Shown here one piece after another: positions 1 through 8,469 of a stretch of 64,000 bases of DNA. Below the pieces are notes generated by a model. The model saw nothing but the letters and a program-made list of their open reading frames with translations. It was not told the DNA's origin and ran no database searches. Where the stretch lies: positions 24,278 through 88,277 of IMG/VR virus record IMGVR_UViG_3300018910_000036, one strand, 5' to 3'. This stretch comes from a virus. The translations under genes were made by a program, and so were the position numbers. Positions within the stretch are counted from its first letter, which is position 1, and the number at the start of each line of letters is the position of its first letter.

Positions 1-518
1 TCATTTGCATGAGCATCTGTATAAGCTTTCGCTGATTTCAATGCATCATCTACATCAGAAGAGGAGGGGATTGTAATGAATTCTGTCCAACCAGTGGATG
101 GGTACCAATGACGAAGATAAATTCTCGGGTCATTTCGATTTCCAGCATTAAAGAAAAATTGTGCAAATCGATACTTAGTAGTCTTAACATTTAAACACTC
201 GCCATACATACTGGGATATCCAGCTGCACTTCCTGCGAGATGGAAAGTTGAAATTCCTAAAGGATAGTTGTCTCCCGAATACGAAGCATCTTGATAGGGT
301 GTAGGGTCACTAATAATTGTAACCTGTTCAGTAGTTACTTCATGCGGATTAGCTTTATTGTTGATATGGTAATTCACCAAATCAGAAAACTTTTCAACTT
401 CACCTTTGATCTCTTTCTCGGTGTCCAGAGTGTGTTTTTCCAGTTTGGAAAGATTCCCTTTTAAATTCTCAATCTTTATTTCATTTTCTTTATTCTGTGC
501 TCTAGAGAGATTATCCAT
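1..518 (-). CDS. Tail fibre/knob structural protein, C-terminus beyond the window
   Basis: The gene runs off the left edge; its ATG is at 518, four bases after the stop of the gene before it. The 172 visible residues start with a charged helical stretch (about residues 10-45), followed by an NPHEVT-type segment and a beta-rich part with aromatic pairs (YRFAQFFF, RHWYPSTGWTEF). That pattern fits the pyocin-knob domains found at phage fibre tips. Together with the next gene upstream it resembles SPbeta yomR/yomS by position. Role inferred: receptor-binding or baseplate-peripheral fibre. The knob call is a fold impression, not a search result. Confidence 0.7.
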   Translation of the reverse strand, partial: MDNLSRAQNKENEIKIENLKGNLSKLEKHTLDTEKEIKGEVEKFSDLVNYHINNKANPHEVTTEQVTIISDPTPYQDASYSGDNYPLGISTFHLAGSAAGYPSMYGECLNVKTTKYRFAQFFFNAGNRNDPRIYLRHWYPSTGWTEFITIPSSSDVDDALKSAKAYTDAHAN

Positions 519-520
519 TA

Positions 521-886
521 CTATGTCACCGCATTTCCCTTAATGGTAAGTGAACCGCCATTGATTTTGGTTATTTCAAATAGAATTGCGGTTTTCCCGG
601 CAATATCAAACTCCCATATTTCATCAATTCCAAGAGTGCTTGCGCCAAACATGTGATTAGAGGAGTTTATCCCTTCTAGAATAATTTTCTTTCCATCTTG
701 TGTAACACTATAAAATTTAACTTCTCTTGAAGTACAGTCGCCTGTAATTTCAACAGTAAGTGTGCGATGAGCACCCACAATAAGTTTTTCACCTTCACTT
801 GGTTCAGTTACAGAATCATGGAAGACGAAAGGGGTGATTTGAGGTTCGACTTTTCGCGGTAGTGTTTTATAATCGCAAACTGACAC
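521..886 (-). CDS. Small structural protein (YomS-like by position)
   Basis: A 121-residue protein, beta-strand rich with no membrane segment or signal peptide. The start is ATG 886 after AGGAGG (TAAGGAGGTTTCTGGT). It lies directly upstream of the knob-type gene and shares its transcript; a terminator sits between it and the collagen-like gene further upstream. It is probably a virion accessory protein of the fibre module. No enzyme motif is visible. Confidence 0.65.
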   Translation of the reverse strand: MSVCDYKTLPRKVEPQITPFVFHDSVTEPSEGEKLIVGAHRTLTVEITGDCTSREVKFYSVTQDGKKIILEGINSSNHMFGASTLGIDEIWEFDIAGKTAILFEITKINGGSLTIKGNAVT

Positions 887-937
887 CAGAAACCTCCTTA
901 CATAAATTTTCTTAATAAAACACGCATTTTATTTGTA

Positions 938-963
938 TAAAAAAGAAGAGGGGAATCCCCCTC
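938..963 (-). terminator. Intrinsic terminator after the collagen-like gene
   Basis: On the minus strand GAGGGG-GATT-CCCCTC forms a 6-bp G/C-rich hairpin followed by TTCTTTTTT. It lies between the collagen-like gene and the YomS-like gene. YonO-type polymerase is reported to ignore such sites, so it may mainly stop host RNA polymerase. Confidence 0.7.
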
Positions 964-994
964 ATAATCTTTATTAATTAGATATTATTTTTGG

Positions 995-1387
995 TTAGCT
1001 GGATGCTTGGCTGCCTTTTAATTCATCAATTTGTTTTTGTAAATCATCGAACTTAGCCTTAACTTCGCTGTTTAAGTTAACGAGCAAGACGCTGCCGGTT
1101 CCAATGTTGTTACTTCTGACAATATTGTCACCAAGCATTTCATGAGTAATGCTTTTTTCTTCAATGACAGCAGGATCGCCTTTGTCACCTTTATCACCTT
1201 TTGGTCCCGGTTCACCCTTGTCACCTTTATCGCCTTTTGGCCCCGGCTCGCCTTGCATCCCTTTAATGTATAAAGGGTTCTCTTCACTGTTGTTTTTTAA
1301 ATAAACAGCCGTTACTGGTTTTCCTGTGCCATCATTTTCTGCAGATGTAAATACTCCATTACTTTCATTTAGAAATTGTTCAGCCAT
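995..1387 (-). CDS. Collagen-like phage structural protein
   Basis: 130 residues. Residues about 43-73 consist of Gly-X-Y triplets (GEPGPKGDKGDK, repeated), a collagen-like triple-helix stretch. It is flanked by an N-terminal head with an SAENDGTGKPV segment and a C-terminal coiled coil (about 95-125) that probably trimerises. Such proteins serve as fibres or decoration in Bacillus and Lactobacillus phages. The start ATG 1387 follows AAGGAGAGATTCT. The upstream neighbour is the tail-tube candidate. Confidence 0.8.
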   Translation of the reverse strand: MAEQFLNESNGVFTSAENDGTGKPVTAVYLKNNSEENPLYIKGMQGEPGPKGDKGDKGEPGPKGDKGDKGDPAVIEEKSITHEMLGDNIVRSNNIGTGSVLLVNLNSEVKAKFDDLQKQIDELKGSQASS

Positions 1388-1426
1388 AATAGAATCTCTC
1401 CTTATTTTTGTTTTAGATTTTGATTA

Positions 1427-2260
1427 TTAGTCACCAATGTCTACAGACTTTGTTTGAGTTCCTGTGTCTGATCCTGGATCTGGAGTAGGTTCTGGTTGCT
1501 CAGGCTCGGGAGAAGGTTGGGTATCATCAATAGGATTTCCATCTTCATCGACTGGAATTTGGAGGACTCGTCCCATTTTCCCTGATCCTCTTTTCGCTGT
1601 TGCTTCAAACTTCAATTCAGGAGTGAGAGCAGTTCCGTTTTCAAGTGACATATCAAACTCACCTGAAGGAGTAACATTGTCAAATTGGAAGTATAAGTAG
1701 TTGATTACTTGATTAGTATCTGGATCGTATTCAATTGTTCGGTATTCAATTTCATACTTCTCAGAGAACTTATCAGAGGCAATTTCCATAGAGCGACCTT
1801 TCACTTCTTCTTTGTAAATTGCAAGCAGTTCATCACCAGGTTTCGCGAACTCTTCTGGAACTGTAACCGTTTTGTCCTCTGCTTCAAGTGTAATTGAATT
1901 TCCTTTAGCGTCTTGAAGGGTAACTAATCCAATCGGCTCCCTTGTCACGGCAACCTCACCAATATCTGAAACAATAAGATCATAATCAGTTTTGTAGACG
2001 TTAAATGTTCCTTTTTCAATTTCAACACCTTGAGACATAGCCAACCATTCAAGGTCAAACAGCGCATTTTTTAGATTCAGAGTAATTTCTTTATCAGATC
2101 GAAGGATGGCAATTGTTCTGTTTCCAATACCACCCTTTAGCTTATCTTGGGTAACTGCTTGCGAAAATCCAGCAATTTGGGCTTCCGCAGTAGCAACCAA
2201 ATGGCCATCACGTTTTCTTTTTAGAATAACGTCAGCCGTATCGTTAATAACTGTTTTCAT
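1427..2260 (-). CDS. Major tail (tube) protein candidate
   Basis: 277 residues, ATG 2260 after TAGGAGGAATTTAATTA. The body is beta-rich with no enzymatic motif. Residues about 195-235 (SGEFDMSLENG, KFEATAKRGSG) resemble phage tail-tube proteins. A Pro-Glu rich linker (PEPEQPEPTPDPG) leads to a C-terminal tail ending VDIGD. It follows the connector genes, where the tail tube gene usually lies in siphophages. The ending VDIGD also occurs on the protein encoded at 6371-6973. Confidence 0.6.
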   Translation of the reverse strand: MKTVINDTADVILKRKRDGHLVATAEAQIAGFSQAVTQDKLKGGIGNRTIAILRSDKEITLNLKNALFDLEWLAMSQGVEIEKGTFNVYKTDYDLIVSDIGEVAVTREPIGLVTLQDAKGNSITLEAEDKTVTVPEEFAKPGDELLAIYKEEVKGRSMEIASDKFSEKYEIEYRTIEYDPDTNQVINYLYFQFDNVTPSGEFDMSLENGTALTPELKFEATAKRGSGKMGRVLQIPVDEDGNPIDDTQPSPEPEQPEPTPDPGSDTGTQTKSVDIGD

Positions 2261-2291
2261 TAATTAAATTCCTCCTAATAAAAAAAGCAGC

Positions 2292-3002
2292 CTAGTGGCT
2301 GCTTGAGATCATTTTAGAAATATTTTCTGCTTCTTTTTTAGAAAGAGTGTGGTTATCATCTTCAAATATCTCTATGTCTTTGCTCCAATCCTCTATGTTT
2401 TTAGCGTGATCGGGATCTACAGTTGCAAAAAGGGTGGAGGTGTCATATTTCTTTAATAAAGCTATTCTTAAGAAAGTCATGTAAACTTGATAAATAGTCC
2501 AATTAACAATCTTTTCATAATCACTAGAACCAAAAGCGACGATGCTTGAGATCATGTTTGTCAAATTAAGCTCTGAGGACTCTAGGCTTTTAAGTCGCTT
2601 GCTTCGTTCTATTGCCTTTTGGATAATGGGGTTTGGGTTAATTTTTTCTTCTTTCAATAAATTCATATCTAAAATCAATTTTCGTATTTCAGTAAAATTT
2701 TCGTTAGTAACTTTTTCAAGAATTCCTTCGTCATTGAACATTTTACTTAATACTTTATGATAGGCTTCTGTAAATAAGGGAAGCTGCGTAACAACTTCAA
2801 ATAATGTAAGTTTCTTTACTTCCTTGGAAGACTCAGTTTGATTTGCGGAAAACAGGCTATATGCGATTTCATCCCTACTCATTCTGACAAGGTTAAGATA
2901 TTGAGCGAACTTGTAATAATCCTTTATCTTAATGAAATGACAATCTCCAATCGAAGTTTCAATTGGTAAGCCTAATATGTAAAAGTCTCGTAAATCATTC
3001 AT
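2292..3002 (-). CDS. Uncharacterised head-tail/tail assembly protein
   Basis: 236 residues, mostly helical and soluble. The start ATG 3002 overlaps the end of the upstream gene by four bases (ATGA), so translation is probably coupled. It lies between a connector/terminator-like gene and the tail-tube candidate, so a role in tail assembly is inferred from position only. No recognised domain. Confidence 0.7.
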   Translation of the reverse strand: MNDLRDFYILGLPIETSIGDCHFIKIKDYYKFAQYLNLVRMSRDEIAYSLFSANQTESSKEVKKLTLFEVVTQLPLFTEAYHKVLSKMFNDEGILEKVTNENFTEIRKLILDMNLLKEEKINPNPIIQKAIERSKRLKSLESSELNLTNMISSIVAFGSSDYEKIVNWTIYQVYMTFLRIALLKKYDTSTLFATVDPDHAKNIEDWSKDIEIFEDDNHTLSKKEAENISKMISSSH

Positions 3003-3529
3003 TTCATTGCTCCAAATGTGAAAATCATTTTATAACCCAAATAACCAGCAGGAGGGTTTGCAATCAGCATTCTTTTCGGAGCTAAAGCCTTTCCGAAGCC
3101 AGCGATATTTTTATTGAAGAGAAGCGCAGATAATCTGTCCAAAATTTTCAATGACCTGAATTCATTTTCTTCATATGTCTCGATATGAGTGTAGACATCA
3201 ATGTGAAGGTCTTGATCCATAAGCAAATAGCTTTGATTAGAGGGCTTTGATAAACCACTTCCCAGATACATGCAGACTCTGCAGATTGGTGTGTCAGTGA
3301 TATCGTCAGTTTTCGGAGCTCTTTTGAAAATCGTATTAAAAATAGGGGGGACAATGCGGGATTTACCATTCTCTTCAACAGTAGTTTCAACATAATATCC
3401 TTCTAAATCCTGAACATCTGGGAGTTCAGGGGAGAGGGGAGTGTCCTTATAATATAGAAGCCTGTTGAGATCTGAATCGTCAATCAATGTTCTGAAAATC
3501 TTGGTCATGTGTTCGACCATGTTACTCAT
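2999..3529 (-). CDS. Putative tail-completion/terminator protein
   Basis: 176 residues, ATG 3529 overlapping the stop of the gene before it. It contains a central segment (PICRVCMYLGSG, DLHIDVYTHIETYEEN) and an ending YLGYKMIFTFGAMK. The length and the place just before the tube region suit a tail terminator protein of siphophages, but this is a positional inference. Confidence 0.6.
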   Translation of the reverse strand: MSNMVEHMTKIFRTLIDDSDLNRLLYYKDTPLSPELPDVQDLEGYYVETTVEENGKSRIVPPIFNTIFKRAPKTDDITDTPICRVCMYLGSGLSKPSNQSYLLMDQDLHIDVYTHIETYEENEFRSLKILDRLSALLFNKNIAGFGKALAPKRMLIANPPAGYLGYKMIFTFGAMK

Positions 3530-4185
3530 GCACTGTCTTCACCTCGGACTTTCTTTTTGGCAATTAATTTTATTGTGCCATGATCTCCATAAACTTTAGA
3601 ATAATCAATATCATTAACAAGATAATCCTCACCAAAGAAAGAGAGGAGTAACCCAATTTTTATTTTGTCATTATTTATATTTGGAATTGTGATGTTTGCT
3701 TGGCCATCAGGAAGGTTGACGGCTAGATCAGTCCCATTTATAGATGTTGAACGCTCAAAAACACATGGTATTTCAATAATCTCTCCAGGGACTTTAGTTT
3801 TGATTGGTTTACCAGTAGCTTCGCTTATCTTGTCTGAATCAATCCATTTGTCATTTTTAGTTATCTTTATTGAGGAGTTGCACAACCTGATTTCTGCCTT
3901 TTTATAAATTTTATTAAAGCTTGGGAAAGTAGTGATTAGCCACTTTTGAGTGTCCCATTTGACGACTCCTCCAATATAGATGTCTTCGGGAAGCCCTAAA
4001 ATGTATTTAGTCATTCCATCGCCATTTGAAAACTTCGAAGTAATCAAACATGTTACTGATTCTTTTTCATCAATTGATACAGTCTCTGACTGAAAACCCT
4101 TCAAACCAGCCTGAAAAATTAATTTCCCATCATGTTCAATCTTTTTATTAACATCGATCTGATGGTAATTTTTAAAGTCTTTCAT
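3526..4185 (-). CDS. Uncharacterised head-tail connector protein
   Basis: 219 residues, beta-rich in the middle (TKYILGLPEDIYIGGVVKWD) and without membrane segments. It overlaps the 3' end of the 76-residue gene upstream and is overlapped by the next gene, so it belongs to a tightly coupled connector operon. SPbeta has a protein of similar length at this place. Function unknown. Confidence 0.65.
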   Translation of the reverse strand: MKDFKNYHQIDVNKKIEHDGKLIFQAGLKGFQSETVSIDEKESVTCLITSKFSNGDGMTKYILGLPEDIYIGGVVKWDTQKWLITTFPSFNKIYKKAEIRLCNSSIKITKNDKWIDSDKISEATGKPIKTKVPGEIIEIPCVFERSTSINGTDLAVNLPDGQANITIPNINNDKIKIGLLLSFFGEDYLVNDIDYSKVYGDHGTIKLIAKKKVRGEDSA

Positions 4186-4402
4186 CTAAATCACCAGATA
4201 GGAATTGACCTAATCTTACGATTTCAGCACTCACGTCCAAAATGATTTCACGAATTTCAGCTAGTTCTGTATCAGACAGCAATTTTTTATTTAAATATTG
4301 CTCTACTTTATAAAGGACAGAGTTGTTTTTCTTACTTAGTCTTATGCAGTGTTCTTGCAAAGAGGAGGAGACTTTCCCTTCATTAATACATTTTTCTCTC
4401 AT
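4172..4402 (-). CDS. Small helical protein in the connector operon
   Basis: 76 residues, predicted all-helical (NKKLLSDTELAEIREIILD). ATG 4402 follows GAGGTGG and overlaps the stop of the upstream gene. It is a small structural or chaperone protein by position only. Confidence 0.6.
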   Translation of the reverse strand: MREKCINEGKVSSSLQEHCIRLSKKNNSVLYKVEQYLNKKLLSDTELAEIREIILDVSAEIVRLGQFLSGDLDERL

Positions 4403-4797
4403 AAGTAATCCACCTCTGTATTCATAATGAGGCGGTCAATATCTTCTGTCTGTTTCTCAATTGACTTTGTTAATGAATTAATTTGCGTACCATAGTTGGT
4501 AACACCAACGTCTTTTGCAAATGGTTGCCATGTAGTCTGAAAAAAAGTCTGTTCATTAATTAAAAAAATTAGACGTAAATAATGAACGAGGATTAACAAT
4601 TCATCCTCGTTCATTACTCTGTCTACTGTTTCAGTTTCATCGTTACACTTCAATTTTTTGTCGCGAAGTCTATTATTGAATCGCAGGACTGCATTCCTTA
4701 TAGATTTATAAATTAAAGATTCTTCAGTAGGTAAATTGATATCAGACGTTTTACAGTTTAGCAAGAAAAATTCCCAAATTTCATCATAAGAAGTCAT
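4399..4797 (-). CDS. Head-tail connector candidate
   Basis: 132 residues, helical, starting at ATG 4797 after AGGAGGTTCAATA. Length, helical content and place shortly downstream of the capsid gene match the small DNA-packaging/connector (gp6-like) proteins of siphophages. No sequence motif proves it. Confidence 0.6.
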   Translation of the reverse strand: MTSYDEIWEFFLLNCKTSDINLPTEESLIYKSIRNAVLRFNNRLRDKKLKCNDETETVDRVMNEDELLILVHYLRLIFLINEQTFFQTTWQPFAKDVGVTNYGTQINSLTKSIEKQTEDIDRLIMNTEVDYL

Positions 4798-4808
4798 TAT
4801 TGAACCTC

Positions 4809-5279
4809 CTAGTCAAAGAGCAGGGAAGGATCTTCGACACCCATCCATTCAGCTAATGCTTTAAGTTTCCCAGCAGGGATATCATCACTGAATTCAGAGG
4901 CAACATCAATAACAAATTGTTTTTCTGAGTCAACTGTAATCTTTTCAAGTTTATTTTTCATTTGTGCAATGTTACCTGTTTTAATCATCTTTGAAATTTC
5001 TTCTTTTGTGTGAGTGTTGTTCGTGTATGCTTCCGCATCAACAATTGATTCTTTGATTTGTTTTGTTGAGTCATCTTCATCAACAATAACTAATTCACCT
5101 TTATCAAAGCAGACGCTATTCATTGTTAACCAGTCAACAACCTCTTTAGGTACTTCCTTGATCTCCGCCTTACCATTTTTGCTACCTGACCAAGTGAATT
5201 GTTTGAGTCCGCCATCCCCGGTGTACCCAACAAAATAAGAAGTATTTCTATAACGAGCCAATTTAACTTTATCAGACAT
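4809..5279 (-). CDS. Uncharacterised capsid-operon protein
   Basis: 156 residues. The N-terminal half is a small beta domain ([32 protein letters not shown]) and the C-terminal half helical ([16 protein letters not shown]). ATG 5279 after TAGGAGGAAATT. It lies directly after the capsid gene. The C-terminal segment recalls small helix-hairpin domains of phage head proteins; function not established. Confidence 0.65.
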   Translation of the reverse strand: MSDKVKLARYRNTSYFVGYTGDGGLKQFTWSGSKNGKAEIKEVPKEVVDWLTMNSVCFDKGELVIVDEDDSTKQIKESIVDAEAYTNNTHTKEEISKMIKTGNIAQMKNKLEKITVDSEKQFVIDVASEFSDDIPAGKLKALAEWMGVEDPSLLFD

Positions 5280-5313
5280 AATTTCCTCCTAGTTTATCCT
5301 CATAAATAAATTC

Positions 5314-6330
5314 TTAGATAGAGACTGCTGCTTGTTCCTCAATAATTCCAATCGCTTCACCAAACAGAAGGTTAACAGAAGCAGATTGAGTGATTTTCAT
5401 TTTAATTCTTTCATCTTCGATGTCTTGTTCAGTTAACTGTTTAAGCCCACCGTACTCAACAATAGAGAATGGTTTTTGTGACACTCCACCAGCAAACATA
5501 TAACCTTTGTTTACAGGCAACTCAACTTTTGAGTTAGTTTCATCAGTGAATGGGTTTGTGAGGTTTACTGCAGTAGTTCTTCCAATTGTAGTAGGGTTTA
5601 AAGCAGTCAGAAGCTCATTTTTAATGCCATCAGTTAGAAGGTTTTTATATGTAGAATCTGTAGCTTGTTGAAAAGCAAAGTAATCAATAAGAAGCGAGTC
5701 TCCAACAAATACTGGCCTACCTCCATAACGCTGAAGAACTGAAGCAACTTCATTATATTTTTGTAATGTAAGGTTTGAACCAACAGCCACGTTTTTTGGT
5801 GGAATTTTTCCTTTAGCAATAGCAGCAGCCGTTAATTGATGAATTTTATCCAAATACAATCGAACTTTTGCATTGGCAATGTCATTAACTAATTTGTTGA
5901 AGTACTCGACAGAATCAGTTACAAGATCAAGTGGCTCATAATAAAAACCAGTGGATAGCGTATATGGAACAGCAGGTACATTTTCTCGACCTTCAACACG
6001 GACTAGATCTACACCTGATCCATTAGCAGACCAAATCACTTTTGCTTTGTTTTTCTTAGGGATTTTGATTAATTTTAGACTCCCTGGTTTCTCTTGTTCG
6101 TGATTTGCAAATAGAGTGATTAGATTTGTAACCATTGGTTTTGCAATTTCATCTGCTTGCTGTACAACAAGCGTATTAAACTGGTGCAACATAGAAGGGT
6201 CAGGAGTAACAGTTCCATCACCAAATACTTTTTTAATATAAGTTTCGATATCCGATTTATCTGTGGCTTCCATCTTATTGTTGACCACACGGCTAAATAA
6301 GCCCTTAATTTTTACAGTGTCAAGTTTCAT
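5314..6330 (-). CDS. Major capsid protein candidate
   Basis: 338 residues, ATG 6330. The order protease/scaffold, small decoration-like protein, this gene, connectors is the standard head module, and the length suits a major capsid protein. The sequence shows a helical N-terminus, an acidic central domain with repeated FYYEPLDLVTDSVEYF and GGRPVFVGDSLLIDYFAF segments, and a C-terminal EYGGLKQLTEQDIEDERIK, reminiscent of capsid P-domain helices. Assigned by context and length. Confidence 0.7.
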   Translation of the reverse strand: MKLDTVKIKGLFSRVVNNKMEATDKSDIETYIKKVFGDGTVTPDPSMLHQFNTLVVQQADEIAKPMVTNLITLFANHEQEKPGSLKLIKIPKKNKAKVIWSANGSGVDLVRVEGRENVPAVPYTLSTGFYYEPLDLVTDSVEYFNKLVNDIANAKVRLYLDKIHQLTAAAIAKGKIPPKNVAVGSNLTLQKYNEVASVLQRYGGRPVFVGDSLLIDYFAFQQATDSTYKNLLTDGIKNELLTALNPTTIGRTTAVNLTNPFTDETNSKVELPVNKGYMFAGGVSQKPFSIVEYGGLKQLTEQDIEDERIKMKITQSASVNLLFGEAIGIIEEQAAVSI

Positions 6331-6370
6331 ATAATGTACTCCTTTTCAATAAATGTTTATTAAAGTTCTA

Positions 6371-6973
6371 TTAATCGCCAATGTCTACGGCTTTTGCTTG
6401 AGTCTCTGAACTTGTTCCAGGTACTAAGCCTGTTTCTGATCCTGTAATTACCTCGAGACGTACCAGCTTTTCTCCCATTGTGTACTGGAGATCATCTTCG
6501 CTGTTTACAACAAGGAATTTAGCAGAAGAATCTGCAAAGTCAGCATGAGGTGAAGCAGGGTCGCTTAAAACATATTTTTCAGTTTTAATATCAAAGTGCG
6601 CCACTTGTCCTCGTTTAACTTCTTTGACGCCTTCATTCAAAGAGAAAGCAGAAACATCAAAACGTGTGTATCCTGGTTCCAAAATAACGATACGAGCATG
6701 TTCACCTTTAGCGTTATAGAAATCAGTTAAAGACTCGCCCAAATAACGAACTTCGGGAGCTGCAATTAAGTAAGCTCTGTGCTTTTTATTGGAAAGTTTT
6801 TTTGCGATACGGTTTCCTTCTTCATCAAAACCGAGTTCCACGAGCATAAAGTTGTCGATATCTGATCCTGAAACCTTGGCACCGTGAGCAAGTGTTTTAA
6901 TTTTTAATGAATTTAAGTTACCAGTAGTATGTTTCCCTACTTCTGAGAGGGCAGTTTGTAGTCTAGTAGCCAT
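6371..6973 (-). CDS. Small head structural/decoration protein
   Basis: 200 residues, ATG 6973 after GGAGGATTTATAA. Beta-rich with no enzymatic motif. It lies between the protease/scaffold gene and the major capsid gene, the usual slot for a capsid decoration protein. The C-terminus ends QAKAVDIGD, nearly identical to the end of the tail-tube candidate (QTKSVDIGD), which suggests a shared short tag. Confidence 0.6.
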   Translation of the reverse strand: MATRLQTALSEVGKHTTGNLNSLKIKTLAHGAKVSGSDIDNFMLVELGFDEEGNRIAKKLSNKKHRAYLIAAPEVRYLGESLTDFYNAKGEHARIVILEPGYTRFDVSAFSLNEGVKEVKRGQVAHFDIKTEKYVLSDPASPHADFADSSAKFLVVNSEDDLQYTMGEKLVRLEVITGSETGLVPGTSSETQAKAVDIGD

Positions 6974-6996
6974 TTATAAATCCTCCATTTTATTTT

Positions 6997-8436
6997 TTAA
7001 GATGAATAGCGTGATTCAAATGAGTCGTCCTCTTTAAGTAATTTTTCACGTTTGCTGGACAACTCTCTAATAAAAACTCCATCCTGATCAGTTGCTTGGT
7101 CTACAAGATCAACCAACATTGAATTCAATTGAAGAATTGCCTTGTCAGTTTCTTCGCTGTCTTTTGCAGATGTTAAAATAAGATTTTGAACTTCTTCAGT
7201 TTCGAATTTCTCTTCAGCATTAAGAGCTTCGAATTTAGACTTGTAGAATTCTTTCTTTTCTTGAACTCTTTTTTCGAATTCAGCTTTTTCATGTTTTTCT
7301 TTGAACGGTTTTAGCTCTTCTACAGCAGAATTTAATTGAATGAGTTTTTCGCTTGCTGCGTTGAACTGCTTTTCAAGCTCGGATTTACTCTCTTTAATTT
7401 CATTAAATTGATTAGAGAGTTCTGCAATTGTTGTGTCTTTTTCATTTAACTGACTTTGAATTTCTTCAGGGACAACTTCTTCCCAGTTTCGTTTTAAGAA
7501 GACTTCTGTTTTAGAGTCCAAATCAATTGTCAAAGTATCCCCATTTATGGTGTAGTTAACTTTGTAATATTTGTCGTAAGAATTATCTTCAGACCAGCTA
7601 TAAATGTTTACAATAAAGTATGTATCATACACATCAGCAATATAGGATTCCTCGTTTGATTCTAGAGTTGGGTCAAGCTGATTATAGATAAGTGCCCTTA
7701 TGTCTGAATGTGATAACTCAAAGACTTTTTTAAATTTATCCACTTTTTCACCTTCCTTTTGTTTTTCTTGGGTAGCGGCTTGTGCTACTAACCTCTCGAA
7801 TTCTTGCAGCTCATTAAAGCTCACTAAACGAGATGAATCGTAAGCAGGGAGGACAACATCGTGTTCGCCACGCTTCTCAGAATTCAAGATTGCATGACCT
7901 TCTAAATAAATGGGTGTTTCAATATACTCTATCCCATCTTTAATAGAGTAATTTGAATATAAAATTTCACAGCTAGTGTTTATGTTGATACCCCGTGAAT
8001 ACCATTCCATCAAAAGCTCACATGCATCACTGAATCGCGAACTCCATAATACTGCATCGGCGGCCAAAACTTCTTTTTTTCCTTCTGCGGTATCGATCTC
8101 CATAATATATCCTTCAGAAGTAAACACTCCGATTGGAGTAGTATCTCTCTTAACTTCAAGTTCACCGTGTTTATCAGTACCTAAATATACTTCATGCGAT
8201 CCAAGAGTATCAGTAGCAGTGTTGATTTCTTCAACCTCATGATACTTTGCAACAATAGGCTTATTGATAATAGTAGGGGAGGCGTCCATAGCGACTTCCT
8301 TAGAAATGACTGTATTATTGTGAGATGTCTCAAAGTCAAAAATGATAAAAGTGCAGGGGAGTTTTGTGGGATCATCTGTTTTCTTTATCTCATTAAGCTG
8401 CAATTGAAAAACTTTTTTCTTTTGCTTGTTGGTCAA
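6997..8436 (-). CDS. Prohead protease fused to scaffold (XkdF-like)
   Basis: About 479 residues. The N-terminal 230 residues resemble the XkdF-type phage head protease (GVFTSEGYIMEI, HDVVLPAYDSSRLVS). Residues about 330-430 form a long coiled coil (LSNQFNEIKESKSELEKQF), a typical scaffold. The GTG at 8448 is part of the AAAGGAGGTG ribosome site, so TTG 8436 is preferred as start. It lies between portal and capsid genes, as expected. The protease call is from family resemblance; the catalytic residues were not identified. Confidence 0.6.
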   Translation of the reverse strand: MTNKQKKKVFQLQLNEIKKTDDPTKLPCTFIIFDFETSHNNTVISKEVAMDASPTIINKPIVAKYHEVEEINTATDTLGSHEVYLGTDKHGELEVKRDTTPIGVFTSEGYIMEIDTAEGKKEVLAADAVLWSSRFSDACELLMEWYSRGININTSCEILYSNYSIKDGIEYIETPIYLEGHAILNSEKRGEHDVVLPAYDSSRLVSFNELQEFERLVAQAATQEKQKEGEKVDKFKKVFELSHSDIRALIYNQLDPTLESNEESYIADVYDTYFIVNIYSWSEDNSYDKYYKVNYTINGDTLTIDLDSKTEVFLKRNWEEVVPEEIQSQLNEKDTTIAELSNQFNEIKESKSELEKQFNAASEKLIQLNSAVEELKPFKEKHEKAEFEKRVQEKKEFYKSKFEALNAEEKFETEEVQNLILTSAKDSEETDKAILQLNSMLVDLVDQATDQDGVFIRELSSKREKLLKEDDSFESRYSS

Positions 8437-8469
8437 ACGGTTATTCACCTCCTTTCAAAATATTGCAAA

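Noticed and set aside
1072-1287. Frame inside the collagen-like gene
   Set aside because: A shadow created by the Gly-X-Y repeats in another reading frame.
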